Origin: Clostridia bacterium
GTDB lineage: Bacteria; Bacillota; Clostridia; Christensenellales; CAG-138
Reading direction: 5' to 3'
DNA length: 32,749 nt
Assembly: GCA_017554455.1 (NCBI GenBank)
Contig: JAFZIH010000064.1
Coordinates: forward strand, 1-32,749
The translations under genes and the position numbers were made by a program. Position 1 is the stretch's first letter. Each line of letters starts with the position of its first letter. This document shows positions 23,635-31,468 of the stretch, one piece after another. Below the pieces are notes generated by a model, which worked only from the letters and a program-made list of their open reading frames with translations, made no database searches and was not told the DNA's origin.

Positions 23635-25041
23635 ATGATGCCGGAAACCAAAGAACAGATCAAACAGAAGCTTCCCGCCCGGATCATCTCCGGCGCAGGC
23701 ATCCTTGTGCTGCTTGCGGCGTATTTATACTGGGTCTTCGACGAGCGTCCGGACACGGCGGGACTGATCGCGGCGGCATTTTCCTGTATTCTGTTCATTC
23801 TCGGTTGCCTGCGCTTCGTTCCGGAATGGATGAACTTCTGGAAGGATCGGACGGACGCGCTTCCTGCGGATGAGGAGCCGCGGTTTGCCGTGCTCGGCGT
23901 TACGGCGCTTGCCGTCGCGGTCGAGATCCTTCTTCTCGGGCTTGTCACGCTCGCGCTGTCCGTGCGCAACGGCAGCGGCTTTACGTTCCGTGGCGCGGTC
24001 GAGTTCTGGCGCTGCCTGGACAGCGGACATTATCTCGACATCGCGCGCGAATGGTACGTGCCGAAGAGCTTCCTTGAAACGACGGAGGAATGGTTCCAAA
24101 ACGGCGACGACGTCGGACGCGTCGTGCAGCTCGTCTTTTTGCCGGGGTATCCGCTTGCCGTCTATCCCGTGTACCGCACCCTCGGAAACGACGTCGTCGC
24201 GGGGCTGCTCGTGTCGTTTGCGGCGTTTCCCGCGGCGTGCTGCGTGCTGTATCGGCTCGTGCGGCTCGACTGCGATCACGGGACCGCGCTGCGCACGGTC
24301 GTGATGCTTCTGCTGCTGCCGGGCGGGTTCTTCTTTATCGCGCCGATGAGCGAATCGCTCTATCTGCTGTTGGCGCTTCTTGCACTGTATTGCTTCCGTA
24401 AAAAACGGTATCTCATAGCGGGGCTTCTCGGCGCGTACTGCGCGTTTACGCGCACGGTCGGGCTGCTGCTCGTCGCGCCGCTGGTGCTCGAATGGGTCCA
24501 CACGTTCCCGAAGCCGCATTGCGGGCGGAAGAAATGGACGCTCGGCGCGCTCTCCGTGCTGCTTGTGCCGGCAGGGTTTCTTGCCTATCTGTGGATCAAC
24601 CGTACCGTATCAGGGAATCCCCTGCAGTTTCTGACGTATCAGCATCGCTGGTGGAGCCAGCATCTCGGATGGTTTTTCAACACCGCGTCGTACCAGACAA
24701 GCTATCTTATCGACGCGATCCGGGAGGGCAATACCGAGAACGTCCTCGGGCTGTGGCTGCCGAATGTTCTGTGGTATTTCGGCACGCTCGGGCTCTTTGC
24801 GTTTACCGCGAAAAAGCTGCGTCCGAGCTACGCGTCGTGGTTTGTCGGCTATTTCGTGATCGCGATCGGCGCGACGTGGCTGCTTTCGGGACCGCGCTAT
24901 CTGCTTTCCATGCCGGTCGTCGCCATGATGCTCGCCGCCGTCACCGAAAAGCGCTGGCAGAAATTCGCCGCGGCAGTCGTTCTCGTCCCGCTTTCGATTC
25001 TGTATCTTCTCGCCTTCGTCTGGCGCTGGCAGGTTTGGTAA
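23635..25041 (+). CDS. PIG-V-like membrane mannosyltransferase
   Basis: A 468-residue polytopic protein with about ten membrane helices. It matches the pattern of the GPI mannosyltransferase 2 (PIG-V) superfamily in bacteria: LDSGHYLDIA (about 128-137) places an acidic residue in the first outside loop, FLPGYPLAVYPVYR follows, and LLLPGGFFFIAPMSESLYLLL is the family-like helix with MSES. Members use polyprenyl-phosphate sugars to glycosylate lipids or proteins outside the membrane; donor and acceptor here are unknown. Two ATGs lie at 23635 and 23638; AAGGA at 23628-23632 is better spaced for the second. Upstream DNA is shared with the divergent RND gene. Confidence 0.7.
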   Translation: MMPETKEQIKQKLPARIISGAGILVLLAAYLYWVFDERPDTAGLIAAAFSCILFILGCLRFVPEWMNFWKDRTDALPADEEPRFAVLGVTALAVAVEILLLGLVTLALSVRNGSGFTFRGAVEFWRCLDSGHYLDIAREWYVPKSFLETTEEWFQNGDDVGRVVQLVFLPGYPLAVYPVYRTLGNDVVAGLLVSFAAFPAACCVLYRLVRLDCDHGTALRTVVMLLLLPGGFFFIAPMSESLYLLLALLALYCFRKKRYLIAGLLGAYCAFTRTVGLLLVAPLVLEWVHTFPKPHCGRKKWTLGALSVLLVPAGFLAYLWINRTVSGNPLQFLTYQHRWWSQHLGWFFNTASYQTSYLIDAIREGNTENVLGLWLPNVLWYFGTLGLFAFTAKKLRPSYASWFVGYFVIAIGATWLLSGPRYLLSMPVVAMMLAAVTEKRWQKFAAAVVLVPLSILYLLAFVWRWQVW

Positions 25042-25049
25042 AATAATGC

Positions 25050-25077
25050 TTGACAAATCAAAAATATCGGGTATAAT
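25050..25077 (+). promoter_or_regulatory. Promoter of the ylxM-ffh operon
   Basis: TTGACA (25050-25055), a 16-base spacer and a perfect TATAAT (25072-25077). Predicted transcription start is near 25084. Confidence 0.9.
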
Positions 25078-25080
25078 GGT

Positions 25081-25120
25081 CGAGGTGTAAAGGGAAATAG
25101 CTTTACACCTCGGAGTTTTT
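25081..25120 (+). promoter_or_regulatory. 5' leader hairpin before ylxM
   Basis: CGAGGTGTAAAG (25081-25092) pairs perfectly with CTTTACACCTCG (25101-25112) across an 8-base loop. GAGTTTTT and the ATG follow directly. The start of transcription falls about three bases into the 5' arm, so most of the stem is transcribed. The only ribosome binding candidate, GGAG (25112-25115), starts at the last stem base. It could be an attenuator (hairpin plus T-run), a terminator for the upstream gene, or a translation control. Confidence 0.6.
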
Positions 25121-25477
25121 ATGGAACGATTGTTTGAGCTCGGCATGCTTTTGGATCGCTATGAGCAGCTTCTGACCGAACGGCAGCGGAGCATTTTGCG
25201 CCAGTACACGGACGAGAACTGCTCGCTTTCGGAGATCGCGGAGCGCGAGGGCATTTCCCGGCAGGGCGTACGCGACGCCATCACGCGCGGGTCGAAGCAG
25301 CTTCACGAAACCGAAGCGGCGGTGGGCTTGGTGCGAAAGGAAGCAAGGCAGACTGCGCTTTTACGGGCGCTTCGGAACCGGTTCAAGGACACGCCGATGC
25401 GCGATGAGGACCGCGCTGCGCTCGAGGGATACCTTGCGGAGCTTGCGGGCATCTGGGAGGACGAAGATGGCATTTGA
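25121..25477 (+). CDS. ylxM: YlxM-family helix-turn-helix protein
   Basis: A 118-residue protein of the UPF0122/YlxM family, with a sigma-region-4-like helix-turn-helix: LTERQRSILRQYTDENCSLS then EIAEREGISRQGVRDAITR. In Bacillota the gene almost always precedes ffh, as here, and in some species the product stimulates SRP GTPase activity. The stop overlaps the ffh start by 11 bases, suggesting coupled translation. A hairpin lies immediately before the ATG. Confidence 0.92.
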   Translation: MERLFELGMLLDRYEQLLTERQRSILRQYTDENCSLSEIAEREGISRQGVRDAITRGSKQLHETEAAVGLVRKEARQTALLRALRNRFKDTPMRDEDRAALEGYLAELAGIWEDEDGI

Positions 25478-26804
25478 AGGCATCGCATCCAAACTGCAGA
25501 ACGTTTTTAAGAAGCTGACCGGAAAGGGCCGGCTTTCTGAACGTGACGTCAAGGACGCCATGCGCGAAATCAAGCTTGCGCTCCTCGAAGCCGACGTCAA
25601 CTTCCTCGTCGTCAAGGATTTCGTGAAGCGCGTGGAAGCGCGCGCCGTCGGCACCGACGTGCTCGAAAGCTTAACGCCGGGGCAGATGGTCATTAAGATC
25701 GTCAACGAAGAGCTGACGAATCTCATGGGCAGCACGAACGCAAAGCTGGAGTTCGGTCCCAAAAAGCCCGCCGTGATCCTGATGTCGGGCTTACAGGGCG
25801 CGGGCAAGACGACGATGTGCGGAAAGCTCGCCGTGCTTTTGAAGAAGCAATACGGCAAAGCACCGCTGCTCTGCGCGTGCGATATCTACCGTCCGGCGGC
25901 GATCGAGCAGTTGAAGGTCGTAGGAACAAAAGCCGAGGTTCCGGCCTATGAGCACGGCACGCAGGATCCGGTAAAGACCGCGCTCGAGGCGGTCGAGGAA
26001 GCGCGCCGCACGTTCCGCGACGTCGTGATTGTCGATACCGCAGGCCGTCTGCACATCGACGAGGACATGATGGATGAACTGAAGCGTATCCGCGACGCGC
26101 TGGAACCCGCGGAGATCCTGCTCGTGGTCGACGCGATGACCGGTCAGGACGCGGTCAACGTCGCAAAGGCGTTCAACGAGGCGGTGCCTCTCACCGGCGT
26201 GGTGCTCACAAAGTTAGACGGCGACACGCGCGGCGGCGCTGCGCTGTCGGTCCGCGCGGTGACGGGAAAGCCGATCAAGTTTGCCGGCACGGGCGAAAAG
26301 CTCACCGATCTTGAGCCGTTCCATCCGGACCGCATGGCAAGCCGCATTTTAGGCATGGGCGACATGCTGACGCTGATCGAGAAAGCCGAAGCCGCGTTCG
26401 ATCAGAAAAAGGCGGCGGAGCTTGAAAAGAAGATGCGCACCGACACCTTCACGCTTGACGACTTCCTCGATCAGATGGAGCAGATGAAGGACATGGGCTC
26501 CATGGAGGACATTCTCAAGATGATCCCGGGCATGGGCGGTAAACTTTCCGGCCTCGAGATCGACGAGAAGGCGATGGGACGCACGAAGGCGATCATTCAG
26601 GCGATGACGCCGAAGGAACGCGCAAACCCGGATATCCTGAACGCGTCGAGAAGACGCCGCATAGCGCGCGGCAGCGGCACGACGATCCAGGACGTGAACA
26701 AGCTGATGAACCAGTTCGAAGCATCGCGCAAGATGATGAAGCAGATGACGGGCGGGTTCAAAAAAGGCAAGAAACGGCGGGGCGGCTTCCCGTTCGGATT
26801 CTGA
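25467..26804 (+). CDS. ffh: Signal recognition particle protein Ffh
   Basis: The 445-residue SRP GTPase that binds 4.5S/6S RNA and signal peptides and docks with FtsY to deliver ribosomes to the membrane. It has an N domain (1-90), a G domain with P-loop GLQGAGKTT, DTAGR and TKLDGDTRGGAALS, and a Met-rich M domain with MGSMEDILKMIPGM, RRRRIARGSGTT and a basic tail. The start at 25467 gives MAFEGIASKLQ, the usual N-terminus; upstream in-frame codons belong to the ylxM overlap. All catalytic motifs are present. Confidence 0.97.
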   Translation: MAFEGIASKLQNVFKKLTGKGRLSERDVKDAMREIKLALLEADVNFLVVKDFVKRVEARAVGTDVLESLTPGQMVIKIVNEELTNLMGSTNAKLEFGPKKPAVILMSGLQGAGKTTMCGKLAVLLKKQYGKAPLLCACDIYRPAAIEQLKVVGTKAEVPAYEHGTQDPVKTALEAVEEARRTFRDVVIVDTAGRLHIDEDMMDELKRIRDALEPAEILLVVDAMTGQDAVNVAKAFNEAVPLTGVVLTKLDGDTRGGAALSVRAVTGKPIKFAGTGEKLTDLEPFHPDRMASRILGMGDMLTLIEKAEAAFDQKKAAELEKKMRTDTFTLDDFLDQMEQMKDMGSMEDILKMIPGMGGKLSGLEIDEKAMGRTKAIIQAMTPKERANPDILNASRRRRIARGSGTTIQDVNKLMNQFEASRKMMKQMTGGFKKGKKRRGGFPFGF

Positions 26805-26869
26805 GGACGAAAACGGCGACGCCGTATTCGATAAATTAAAAAACAAAAAGGATAAGGAGAAACAAAATC

Positions 26870-27112
26870 ATGTTGAAGATCAGACTGAGAAGAATGGGCG
26901 CGAAGAAGCAGCCGTTCTACCGTATCATCGTTGCGGATTCCCGCGCACCGCGTGACGGCGCGTTCGTGGAGGAGCTCGGTTACTACAATCCGACCAAGGA
27001 GCCCGCAGAGCTCGTGGTCGACAATGACCGTGCGAAGGAATGGATGAAGAACGGCGCACAGCCCACCGACACCGTTCGCGGCCTTCTGAAGAAGGCGGGC
27101 GCGATCGACTGA
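26870..27112 (+). CDS. rpsP: 30S ribosomal protein S16 (bS16)
   Basis: An 80-residue small-subunit protein starting [25 protein letters not shown] and continuing with [10 protein letters not shown], the canonical S16 sequence. AAGGAG precedes it. It lies 65 bases after ffh in an A-rich gap without a clear terminator, and is followed by khpA and rimM, the usual Bacillota order. Confidence 0.97.
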   Translation: MLKIRLRRMGAKKQPFYRIIVADSRAPRDGAFVEELGYYNPTKEPAELVVDNDRAKEWMKNGAQPTDTVRGLLKKAGAID

Positions 27113-27123
27113 TCGAGGCGGCT

Positions 27124-27351
27124 ATGGACAAGCTGGTTGAATTCATCGCAAAGAGCTTAGTCGATCATCCCGAAAACGTCAAGGTAACGACGCGCGAGGA
27201 GGACGACAGCATCGTCATCGAGCTCGTCGTCGATCCCGAGGATACCGGCAAGGTCATCGGCAAGCAGGGACGCATCGCAAAGGCGATCCGCGCGATCGTC
27301 AAAGCGGCGTCCATCAACGACGAAAAGAAGGTCGTCGTCGACATTCTGTGA
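27124..27351 (+). CDS. khpA: KH-domain RNA-binding protein KhpA
   Basis: A 75-residue single KH domain protein (YlqC/KhpA). The nucleic-acid loop is VIGKQGRIAKAIR with the GxxG signature GKQG. In several Bacillota it forms a dimer with KhpB/Jag and affects cell division and small RNAs. The start at 27124 follows GAGG. Its TGA overlaps the GTG start of rimM (GTGA), consistent with coupling. Confidence 0.93.
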   Translation: MDKLVEFIAKSLVDHPENVKVTTREEDDSIVIELVVDPEDTGKVIGKQGRIAKAIRAIVKAASINDEKKVVVDIL

Positions 27352-27866
27352 GCGCTGCGTTCTACCGGATCGGCGTGATCGTGCGTCCGCACGGCGTGCA
27401 CGGCGCGGTGAAAACCGAGCCGCTGACCGATTCGAGCAAGCGCTTTCGCGGGCTTACGGAAGCATTTTTGGAGTTGCACGGGGAAATGCGCCCCGTGCAG
27501 CTTTCTGTTGCGTCCGTTGCGCCGGACGCGGTCATTCTGACCGTCGCGGGATGCGAAACGCCGGAACAGGCGAACGCGCTTCGCGGCGCGTACATCTGCG
27601 TCGACAAGGCGCATCGGGTGAAGCTTCCGAAGGATACGTATTTCGTGACCGATCTCATCGGCTGCGAGACGTTCGACACCGACGGAAATGCCTACGGGAA
27701 GATCACCGAGGTCTACGAGACCGGCGCAAACGACGTCTACGAGATCGAGCACGGCAAGCTGATGGTGCCCGCTTTGAAGCGCGTCCTTTCGGAGGTCGAT
27801 ACCGATAACGGACGGGTAACGTTCGACGCGGAAGTTTTGAAGGAGGTCGGACTTTTTGAAGATTGA
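27348..27866 (+). CDS. rimM: Ribosome maturation factor RimM
   Basis: A 172-residue factor that binds S19 and helps assemble the 30S head. The N-terminal domain begins with [24 protein letters not shown], a clear RimM signature, and the PRC-barrel part includes [13 protein letters not shown] and [14 protein letters not shown]. The start is GTG at 27348, which overlaps the khpA stop; no strong ribosome site is nearby, so coupling to khpA is likely. It ends inside the trmD start. Confidence 0.95.
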   Translation: MSAAFYRIGVIVRPHGVHGAVKTEPLTDSSKRFRGLTEAFLELHGEMRPVQLSVASVAPDAVILTVAGCETPEQANALRGAYICVDKAHRVKLPKDTYFVTDLIGCETFDTDGNAYGKITEVYETGANDVYEIEHGKLMVPALKRVLSEVDTDNGRVTFDAEVLKEVGLFED

Positions 27867-28548
27867 CATTCTGACCCTGTTTCCGGAGATGTTCGACGGC
27901 GTACTTTCCGCCAGCATTCTCGGAAGAGCGCAGGCATCCGGCATCCTTTCGATCGAAACGCACGACATCCGCGCGTATGCCGACAACAAGCATAAGAAGA
28001 CCGACGACTATCCGTTCGGCGGCGGCGCAGGGCTGGTTATGATGGCGCAGCCGATCTTCGACTGCATGGCGGCGGTCTGCGGCGACGAACAGCCGCACCG
28101 CATCCTGCTGACGCCGCGCGGAAGGGTACTTACAAGCGAACGCGCAAAGGAGCTTTCTAAGCTTGACCGCATCGTGCTGCTGTGCGGGCATTACGAGGGC
28201 GTGGACGAGCGCGTGAATACGATCATCGACGAGGAGATCAGTATCGGCGACTACGTGCTGACCGGGGGAGAGCTTCCCGCGATGGTGCTCGTCGACTGCC
28301 TTTCCCGCTTCATTCCGGGTGTGCTGGGGAGTGAGGAGAGCGCGGAGGACGAATCGCACGCAAACGGGCTTTTGGAATATCCGCAGTACACGCGTCCCGC
28401 GTCGTTCCGCGGCCTCGACGTGCCGGAGATCCTCTTAAACGGGCATCACGCGAACATTCAAAAGTGGCGGCACGAGCAGGCGATGGAAAAGACACGCGAA
28501 GTGCGACCGTGCCTTCTCGGAAATTTCGGAAAAAATCCCGCAAAATAA
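27856..28548 (+). CDS. trmD: tRNA (guanine37-N1)-methyltransferase TrmD
   Basis: A 230-residue SPOUT methyltransferase that makes m1G37 in tRNAs and prevents frameshifting. Key segments are [24 protein letters not shown], the knot LLTPRG and [11 protein letters not shown], and [13 protein letters not shown] with the catalytic-site region following. The start is TTG at 27856, with AGGAGG 9 bases before it, and the family N-terminus begins exactly there. It overlaps rimM by 11 bases. Length and motifs are normal. Confidence 0.97.
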   Translation: MKIDILTLFPEMFDGVLSASILGRAQASGILSIETHDIRAYADNKHKKTDDYPFGGGAGLVMMAQPIFDCMAAVCGDEQPHRILLTPRGRVLTSERAKELSKLDRIVLLCGHYEGVDERVNTIIDEEISIGDYVLTGGELPAMVLVDCLSRFIPGVLGSEESAEDESHANGLLEYPQYTRPASFRGLDVPEILLNGHHANIQKWRHEQAMEKTREVRPCLLGNFGKNPAK

Positions 28549-28561
28549 GCAAAATTGGGGC

Positions 28562-28590
28562 TTGCATTTCCATCATGGCTATGGTATAAT
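28562..28590 (+). promoter_or_regulatory. rplS promoter
   Basis: TTGCAT (28562-28567), a 17-base spacer and a perfect TATAAT (28585-28590). It gives rplS its own promoter, with a leader of about 75 bases from near 28597. Confidence 0.85.
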
Positions 28591-28596
28591 GCGCCT

Positions 28597-28671
28597 TGCG
28601 ACATCGGGCGGTCCGCCGACAGCATTGATCGTGAACGCCTGTTTCAATAAGAAAAAGGAGAAAAATTAATC
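28597..28671 (+). promoter_or_regulatory. Possible rplS mRNA leader
   Basis: The 75-base leader has GC-rich complementarity near 28604-28619 and ATTGA pairing with TCAAT further on. Autoregulatory leaders before rplS are known in Bacillota, but I cannot match this one to a family by eye. AAAGGAG lies before the ATG. Confidence 0.3.
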
Positions 28672-29028
28672 ATGTCCGACATCATTCGTGAACTCGAAAA
28701 AGAACAGCTCCGCAGCGACCTGCCCGAGCTGGAAGTCGGCGATACCGTTCGCGTTTTCGTGAAGGTCGTCGAAGGCAACCGTGAAAGATTGCAGAACTTT
28801 GAAGGCATCGTCATCAAGATCCAGGGCGGCGGCATCCGCAAGTCCTTTACCGTTCGTCGTATGTCCTACGGCATCGGCGTCGAGCGTACCTTCCCGTACC
28901 ACAGCCCGCGCATCGGCCGCATCGAAGTGGTCCGTCACGGCGTGGTCCGCAGAGCGAAACTCTTCTACCTCCGCGACAGAAGCGGCAAGGCAGCGAAGAT
29001 CCGCGAGCGTATCGACGAGAAGAAATAA
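28672..29028 (+). CDS. rplS: 50S ribosomal protein L19 (bL19)
   Basis: A 118-residue large-subunit protein at the 30S-50S interface. It has the canonical segments [52 protein letters not shown] and [19 protein letters not shown]. It follows trmD as usual but has its own promoter, leader and terminator. Length is normal. Confidence 0.97.
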   Translation: MSDIIRELEKEQLRSDLPELEVGDTVRVFVKVVEGNRERLQNFEGIVIKIQGGGIRKSFTVRRMSYGIGVERTFPYHSPRIGRIEVVRHGVVRRAKLFYLRDRSGKAAKIRERIDEKK

Positions 29029-29041
29029 GTTTCCAACAGCG

Positions 29042-29069
29042 AAAGGAGCCGAAAACCGGCTCCTTTTTG
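29042..29069 (+). terminator. rplS terminator
   Basis: AGGAGCCG (29044-29051) pairs with CGGCTCCT (29057-29064) across a 5-base loop, followed by T-run. Confidence 0.88.
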
Positions 29070-29254
29070 CGTTATTTACAACTATTTGACATCTCCGTCA
29101 TGCTTTTGTGACAAAACGGACGCATTTGGATCGTATCATGGAAGGCGAAAGGGACGGCTTATAAAAAAGCTGCAACTTTTCGACCGCTTCAAACGTCTTA
29201 TATACGGGAGAGGAAAAAGACCAAAGGCGGCACAACGCAAAGGAGGTTTTTGCA

Positions 29255-30217
29255 ATGAAAAAGCTACTGGGGCTCGTGCTGGCGGCGATGCTGCTTCTTT
29301 CGACCGTACCCGCAACGATCGCGGATGAGACGGAGCAGACCGTGACGCAGACCGAAACACGCAGCGCGGGGCAGAAGGGCACGATCGTCAACTGCAAGAC
29401 GGCGGCGAACGTGCGAGAAAAGGCGACGCAGAATTCGAAGCTTTTAGGCACGGTGAAGAAGGGAGAGACCTATACGGTTTTAGGCAGGTCCGGCAACTGG
29501 GTCAAGATCGACTTCAACGGAAAAGACGGCTTCGTGTTCAACCGGTATATCCGCATCGAGGGCACGGCGGATGACGCGCCGGTCGAGGGAAAGGAAGGCA
29601 AGATCGTCAATTGCAAGACGATGGTGAACGTGCGCGAAAAAGCGACGCAGAATTCGAAGCTTCTCGGCACGGTGAAGAAGGGCGAAACGTACAAGGTCCT
29701 TGCGACAGCGGGCAACTGGGTCAAGATCCAATACAGCAAGAGCGTCGCGGGGTACGTGTATAAAACGTATATCCGGATCACGGACGAGGGCGCGGAGCCG
29801 TCGCCGACCGGCAGAACGGCGACGATCGTCAACTGCAAGGCCGCGGCAAACGTGCGTGAGAAGGCGACGCAGAATTCGAAGCGTCTCGGCACAGTGAAAA
29901 ACGGCGAGACCTACGACGTGCTCGGAACTTCCGGCAGCTGGGTCAAGATCGACTACAACAGCACGGCGGGCTACGTGTTCAAACGCTACGTGAAGATCGA
30001 CGGCACAGAAGATGATCCCATCGAGGGCAAGACCGGAACGATCCGGTGCAATACGCACGTCAATATCCGCGCAAAGGCGACGAAGAACTCTACGCTTCTG
30101 GGCACGGCGAAGAACGGCGAGACTTTCACCGTCAAGGGCCGTTCCGGCAACTGGATCAGGATCGACTATAAGGGCAAGACCGGGTACGTCTACAAGACCT
30201 ATATCCGGATCGGATAA
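29255..30217 (+). CDS. Secreted protein with four bacterial SH3 domains
   Basis: A 320-residue protein with a signal peptide (about 1-23, MKKLLGLVLAAMLLLS) and four SH3b domains at about 42-101, 115-175, 189-248 and 261-319. Each has the same pattern: NVREKATQNSKLLGTV, then KKGETY, GNWVKI, and a closing GYVYKTYIRI. The fourth is the most diverged (NIRAKATKNSTLLG). Such domains bind cell-wall peptides or polymers, so this is probably a wall-associated protein with no catalytic domain. Linkers are short and acidic. AAAGGAGG precedes the ATG. It stands alone between two terminators. Confidence 0.9.
   Translation: MKKLLGLVLAAMLLLSTVPATIADETEQTVTQTETRSAGQKGTIVNCKTAANVREKATQNSKLLGTVKKGETYTVLGRSGNWVKIDFNGKDGFVFNRYIRIEGTADDAPVEGKEGKIVNCKTMVNVREKATQNSKLLGTVKKGETYKVLATAGNWVKIQYSKSVAGYVYKTYIRITDEGAEPSPTGRTATIVNCKAAANVREKATQNSKRLGTVKNGETYDVLGTSGSWVKIDYNSTAGYVFKRYVKIDGTEDDPIEGKTGTIRCNTHVNIRAKATKNSTLLGTAKNGETFTVKGRSGNWIRIDYKGKTGYVYKTYIRIG
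29423..29882 (+). repeat. Identical 19-base word in three SH3 units
   Basis: GCGACGCAGAATTCGAAGC occurs at 29423-29441, 29642-29660 and 29864-29882, spaced 219 and 222 bases. The fourth unit has a diverged version. This marks recent duplication or gene conversion of the first three SH3 units. Confidence 0.85.
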
Positions 30218-30230
30218 CGGAAGACAAAGG

Positions 30231-30263
30231 GAATCCGTCGGACAAAAAGTCCGGCGGATTTTT
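30231..30263 (+). terminator. Terminator after the SH3 gene
   Basis: ATCCGTCGGAC (30233-30243) pairs with GTCCGGCGGAT (30249-30259) with one weak pair and a five-A loop, followed by T-run. Confidence 0.88.
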
Positions 30264-30284
30264 ATGGCTTTTACGGACAATCTG

Positions 30285-30293
30285 TGATACAAT
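30285..30293 (+). promoter_or_regulatory. Extended -10 before the kinase-like gene
   Basis: TGA then TACAAT (30288-30293). No good -35 is visible. Transcription would start near 30300, just before GGGAGG. Confidence 0.5.
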
Positions 30294-30316
30294 CGATCCA
30301 ATCGGGAGGGCCTTTT

Positions 30317-30868
30317 ATGGAAGAGAATCTGACGGTCTGCGGACTGGATTACCGTATCATCCGACTGCTGGGGCACGGCAAGGGCGGGTATTCGTATCTT
30401 GCCGAACGGGACGAACAGGAATACGTATTGAAGCAGATCCATCATGAGCCGTGCAGCTACTATACGTTCGGCGACAAGATCGAAGCGGAACGCCGCGATT
30501 ATGAACGGCTCAAAGCGGCGGGGATCCGCATCCCGAAGCTTTTTGCGATCGACACGGAAAACGAGCGCATCCTGAAGGAGTATATCGCGGGCGAGACCGT
30601 ATTCGAGATCGTAAGAAACGGACGCAGCGCGGAGCCGTACTTTGAAGACGTGCGCGACATGGCGGCAAAGGCGAAGGCGGCTTGGCTCAACATCGACTAC
30701 TTCCCGACGAACTTTATCGTGCGCGACGGGCTTCTCTGGTACGTGGACTACGAATGCAACGAATATATGGACGAATGGAACTTCGAAAACTGGGGCGTTC
30801 GCTACTGGTCGAAAACGCCGGAATTCGAAGCATATCTGGAACATCTCAAAAACGCGGAGGAAGGGAAA
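30317..30868 (+). CDS. Small kinase-like phosphotransferase
   Basis: A protein of 184 residues (stop codon ends at 30871) with the core of the protein-kinase-like fold. It has a glycine-rich loop LLGHGKGGYSY (about 18-28), a likely ATP-binding Lys39 in YVLKQI, Asp127 and Asn132 in IDYFPTNF (D-x4-N catalytic loop), and Asp144 in YVDYE (metal-binding Asp). All key positions are present, but the protein is only about two thirds of the usual kinase-fold length, and the C-terminal lobe is minimal. It may act on a protein, small molecule or lipid; the target cannot be told. GGGAGG precedes the ATG at 30317. Its TGA overlaps the start of the next gene (ATGA), so the pair is probably coupled. Confidence 0.72.
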
Positions 30869-31347
30869 TGAACGAACTGACGTTTCGAAAGGCGGAGGAG
30901 AAGGATTGCGGGCTGATCCTGTTCTTCATCCGGGAACTTGCGACCTATGAAAGGATGCCCGACGAGGTCGTTGCGACCGAGGAAATGCTTTCGGACTGGC
31001 TTTTCGATAAGCACAGCGCCGAGGTGATCTTCGCCTGCGAGGACGGGAAAGAGGTCGGCTTCGCACTGTTCTTCCATAACTTCTCCACGTTCGTCGGCAG
31101 GGCGGGGCTGTATCTCGAAGACCTGTACGTGCTGCCAAAGTATCGCGGCAGGGGCTACGGAAAAGCACTGCTGAAAAAGCTCGCCGTGATCGCGGTCGAA
31201 CGCGGCTGCGGACGCATGGAGTGGGTCTGCCTCGACTGGAACCGGCCGAGCATCGACTTTTATCTTTCGCTCGGTGCGAAGCCGATGGACGAGTGGACCA
31301 TCTACCGCGTCGCGGGGGAATCGTTGGAAAAGCTTGCAGCGGATTGA
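30868..31347 (+). CDS. GNAT-family N-acetyltransferase (diamine-type)
   Basis: A 159-residue acetyl-CoA-dependent acetyltransferase. The acetyl-CoA loop is RGRGYG (93-98), within YLEDLYVLPKYRGRGYG, and the C-terminal WNRPSIDFYLSLGA is typical of the spermidine/spermine (SSAT-like) subgroup. It probably acetylates a polyamine or similar amine in the cytosol; specificity is inferred from motif only. The ATG at 30868 overlaps the stop of the kinase-like gene, and upstream codons in the same frame run through that gene and are rejected. Confidence 0.85.
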   Translation: MNELTFRKAEEKDCGLILFFIRELATYERMPDEVVATEEMLSDWLFDKHSAEVIFACEDGKEVGFALFFHNFSTFVGRAGLYLEDLYVLPKYRGRGYGKALLKKLAVIAVERGCGRMEWVCLDWNRPSIDFYLSLGAKPMDEWTIYRVAGESLEKLAAD

Positions 31348-31354
31348 CCGCATG

Positions 31355-31388
31355 AAAGACCCGGCGGACTGCCGGGTTTCATTTTTTT
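31355..31388 (+). terminator. Terminator after the GNAT gene
   Basis: CCCGGC (31360-31365) pairs with GCCGGG (31371-31376), flanked by GAAAGA and TTTC, then a T-run. Confidence 0.85.
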
Positions 31389-31398
31389 GAAAAAAGGG

Positions 31399-31427
31399 TT
31401 GACAAATGCAATGCCTCGTGTTACGAT
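31399..31427 (+). promoter_or_regulatory. Promoter of the padR operon
   Basis: TTGACA (31399-31404), a 17-base spacer and TACGAT (31422-31427) preceded by TGT. It lies just upstream of and partly against the operator-like repeats. Confidence 0.78.
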
Positions 31428-31453
31428 GTATTACACAATGAGATGTATCACAT
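31418..31453 (+). promoter_or_regulatory. Likely PadR operator
   Basis: Two similar sites follow the -10: GATGTATTACAC (31425-31436) and GATGTATCACAT (31442-31453), 17 bases apart. The second contains the palindrome ATGTATCACAT, and the first sits inside an imperfect GTGT...ACAC palindrome (31418-31436). ATGT...ACAT arms are typical of PadR sites, so autoregulation is likely. Confidence 0.6.
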
Positions 31454-31468
31454 GAAAGGAGGTATTGT

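Noticed and set aside
26805..26869. A terminator between ffh and rpsP
   Set aside because: Only a weak four-pair stem (ACGG with CCGT) without a T-run; the genes are better read as one operon.
29086..29328. An 80-codon frame between rplS and the SH3 gene
   Set aside because: It overlaps the start of the SH3 gene, whose signal peptide and ribosome site are clear; no domain in the frame. The gap 29070-29254 otherwise shows only a TTGACA at 29086-29091 without a good -10.
29423..29882. Regularly spaced 19-base repeats as a CRISPR array
   Set aside because: The spacing is about 220 bases and the repeats lie inside a coding SH3 gene.
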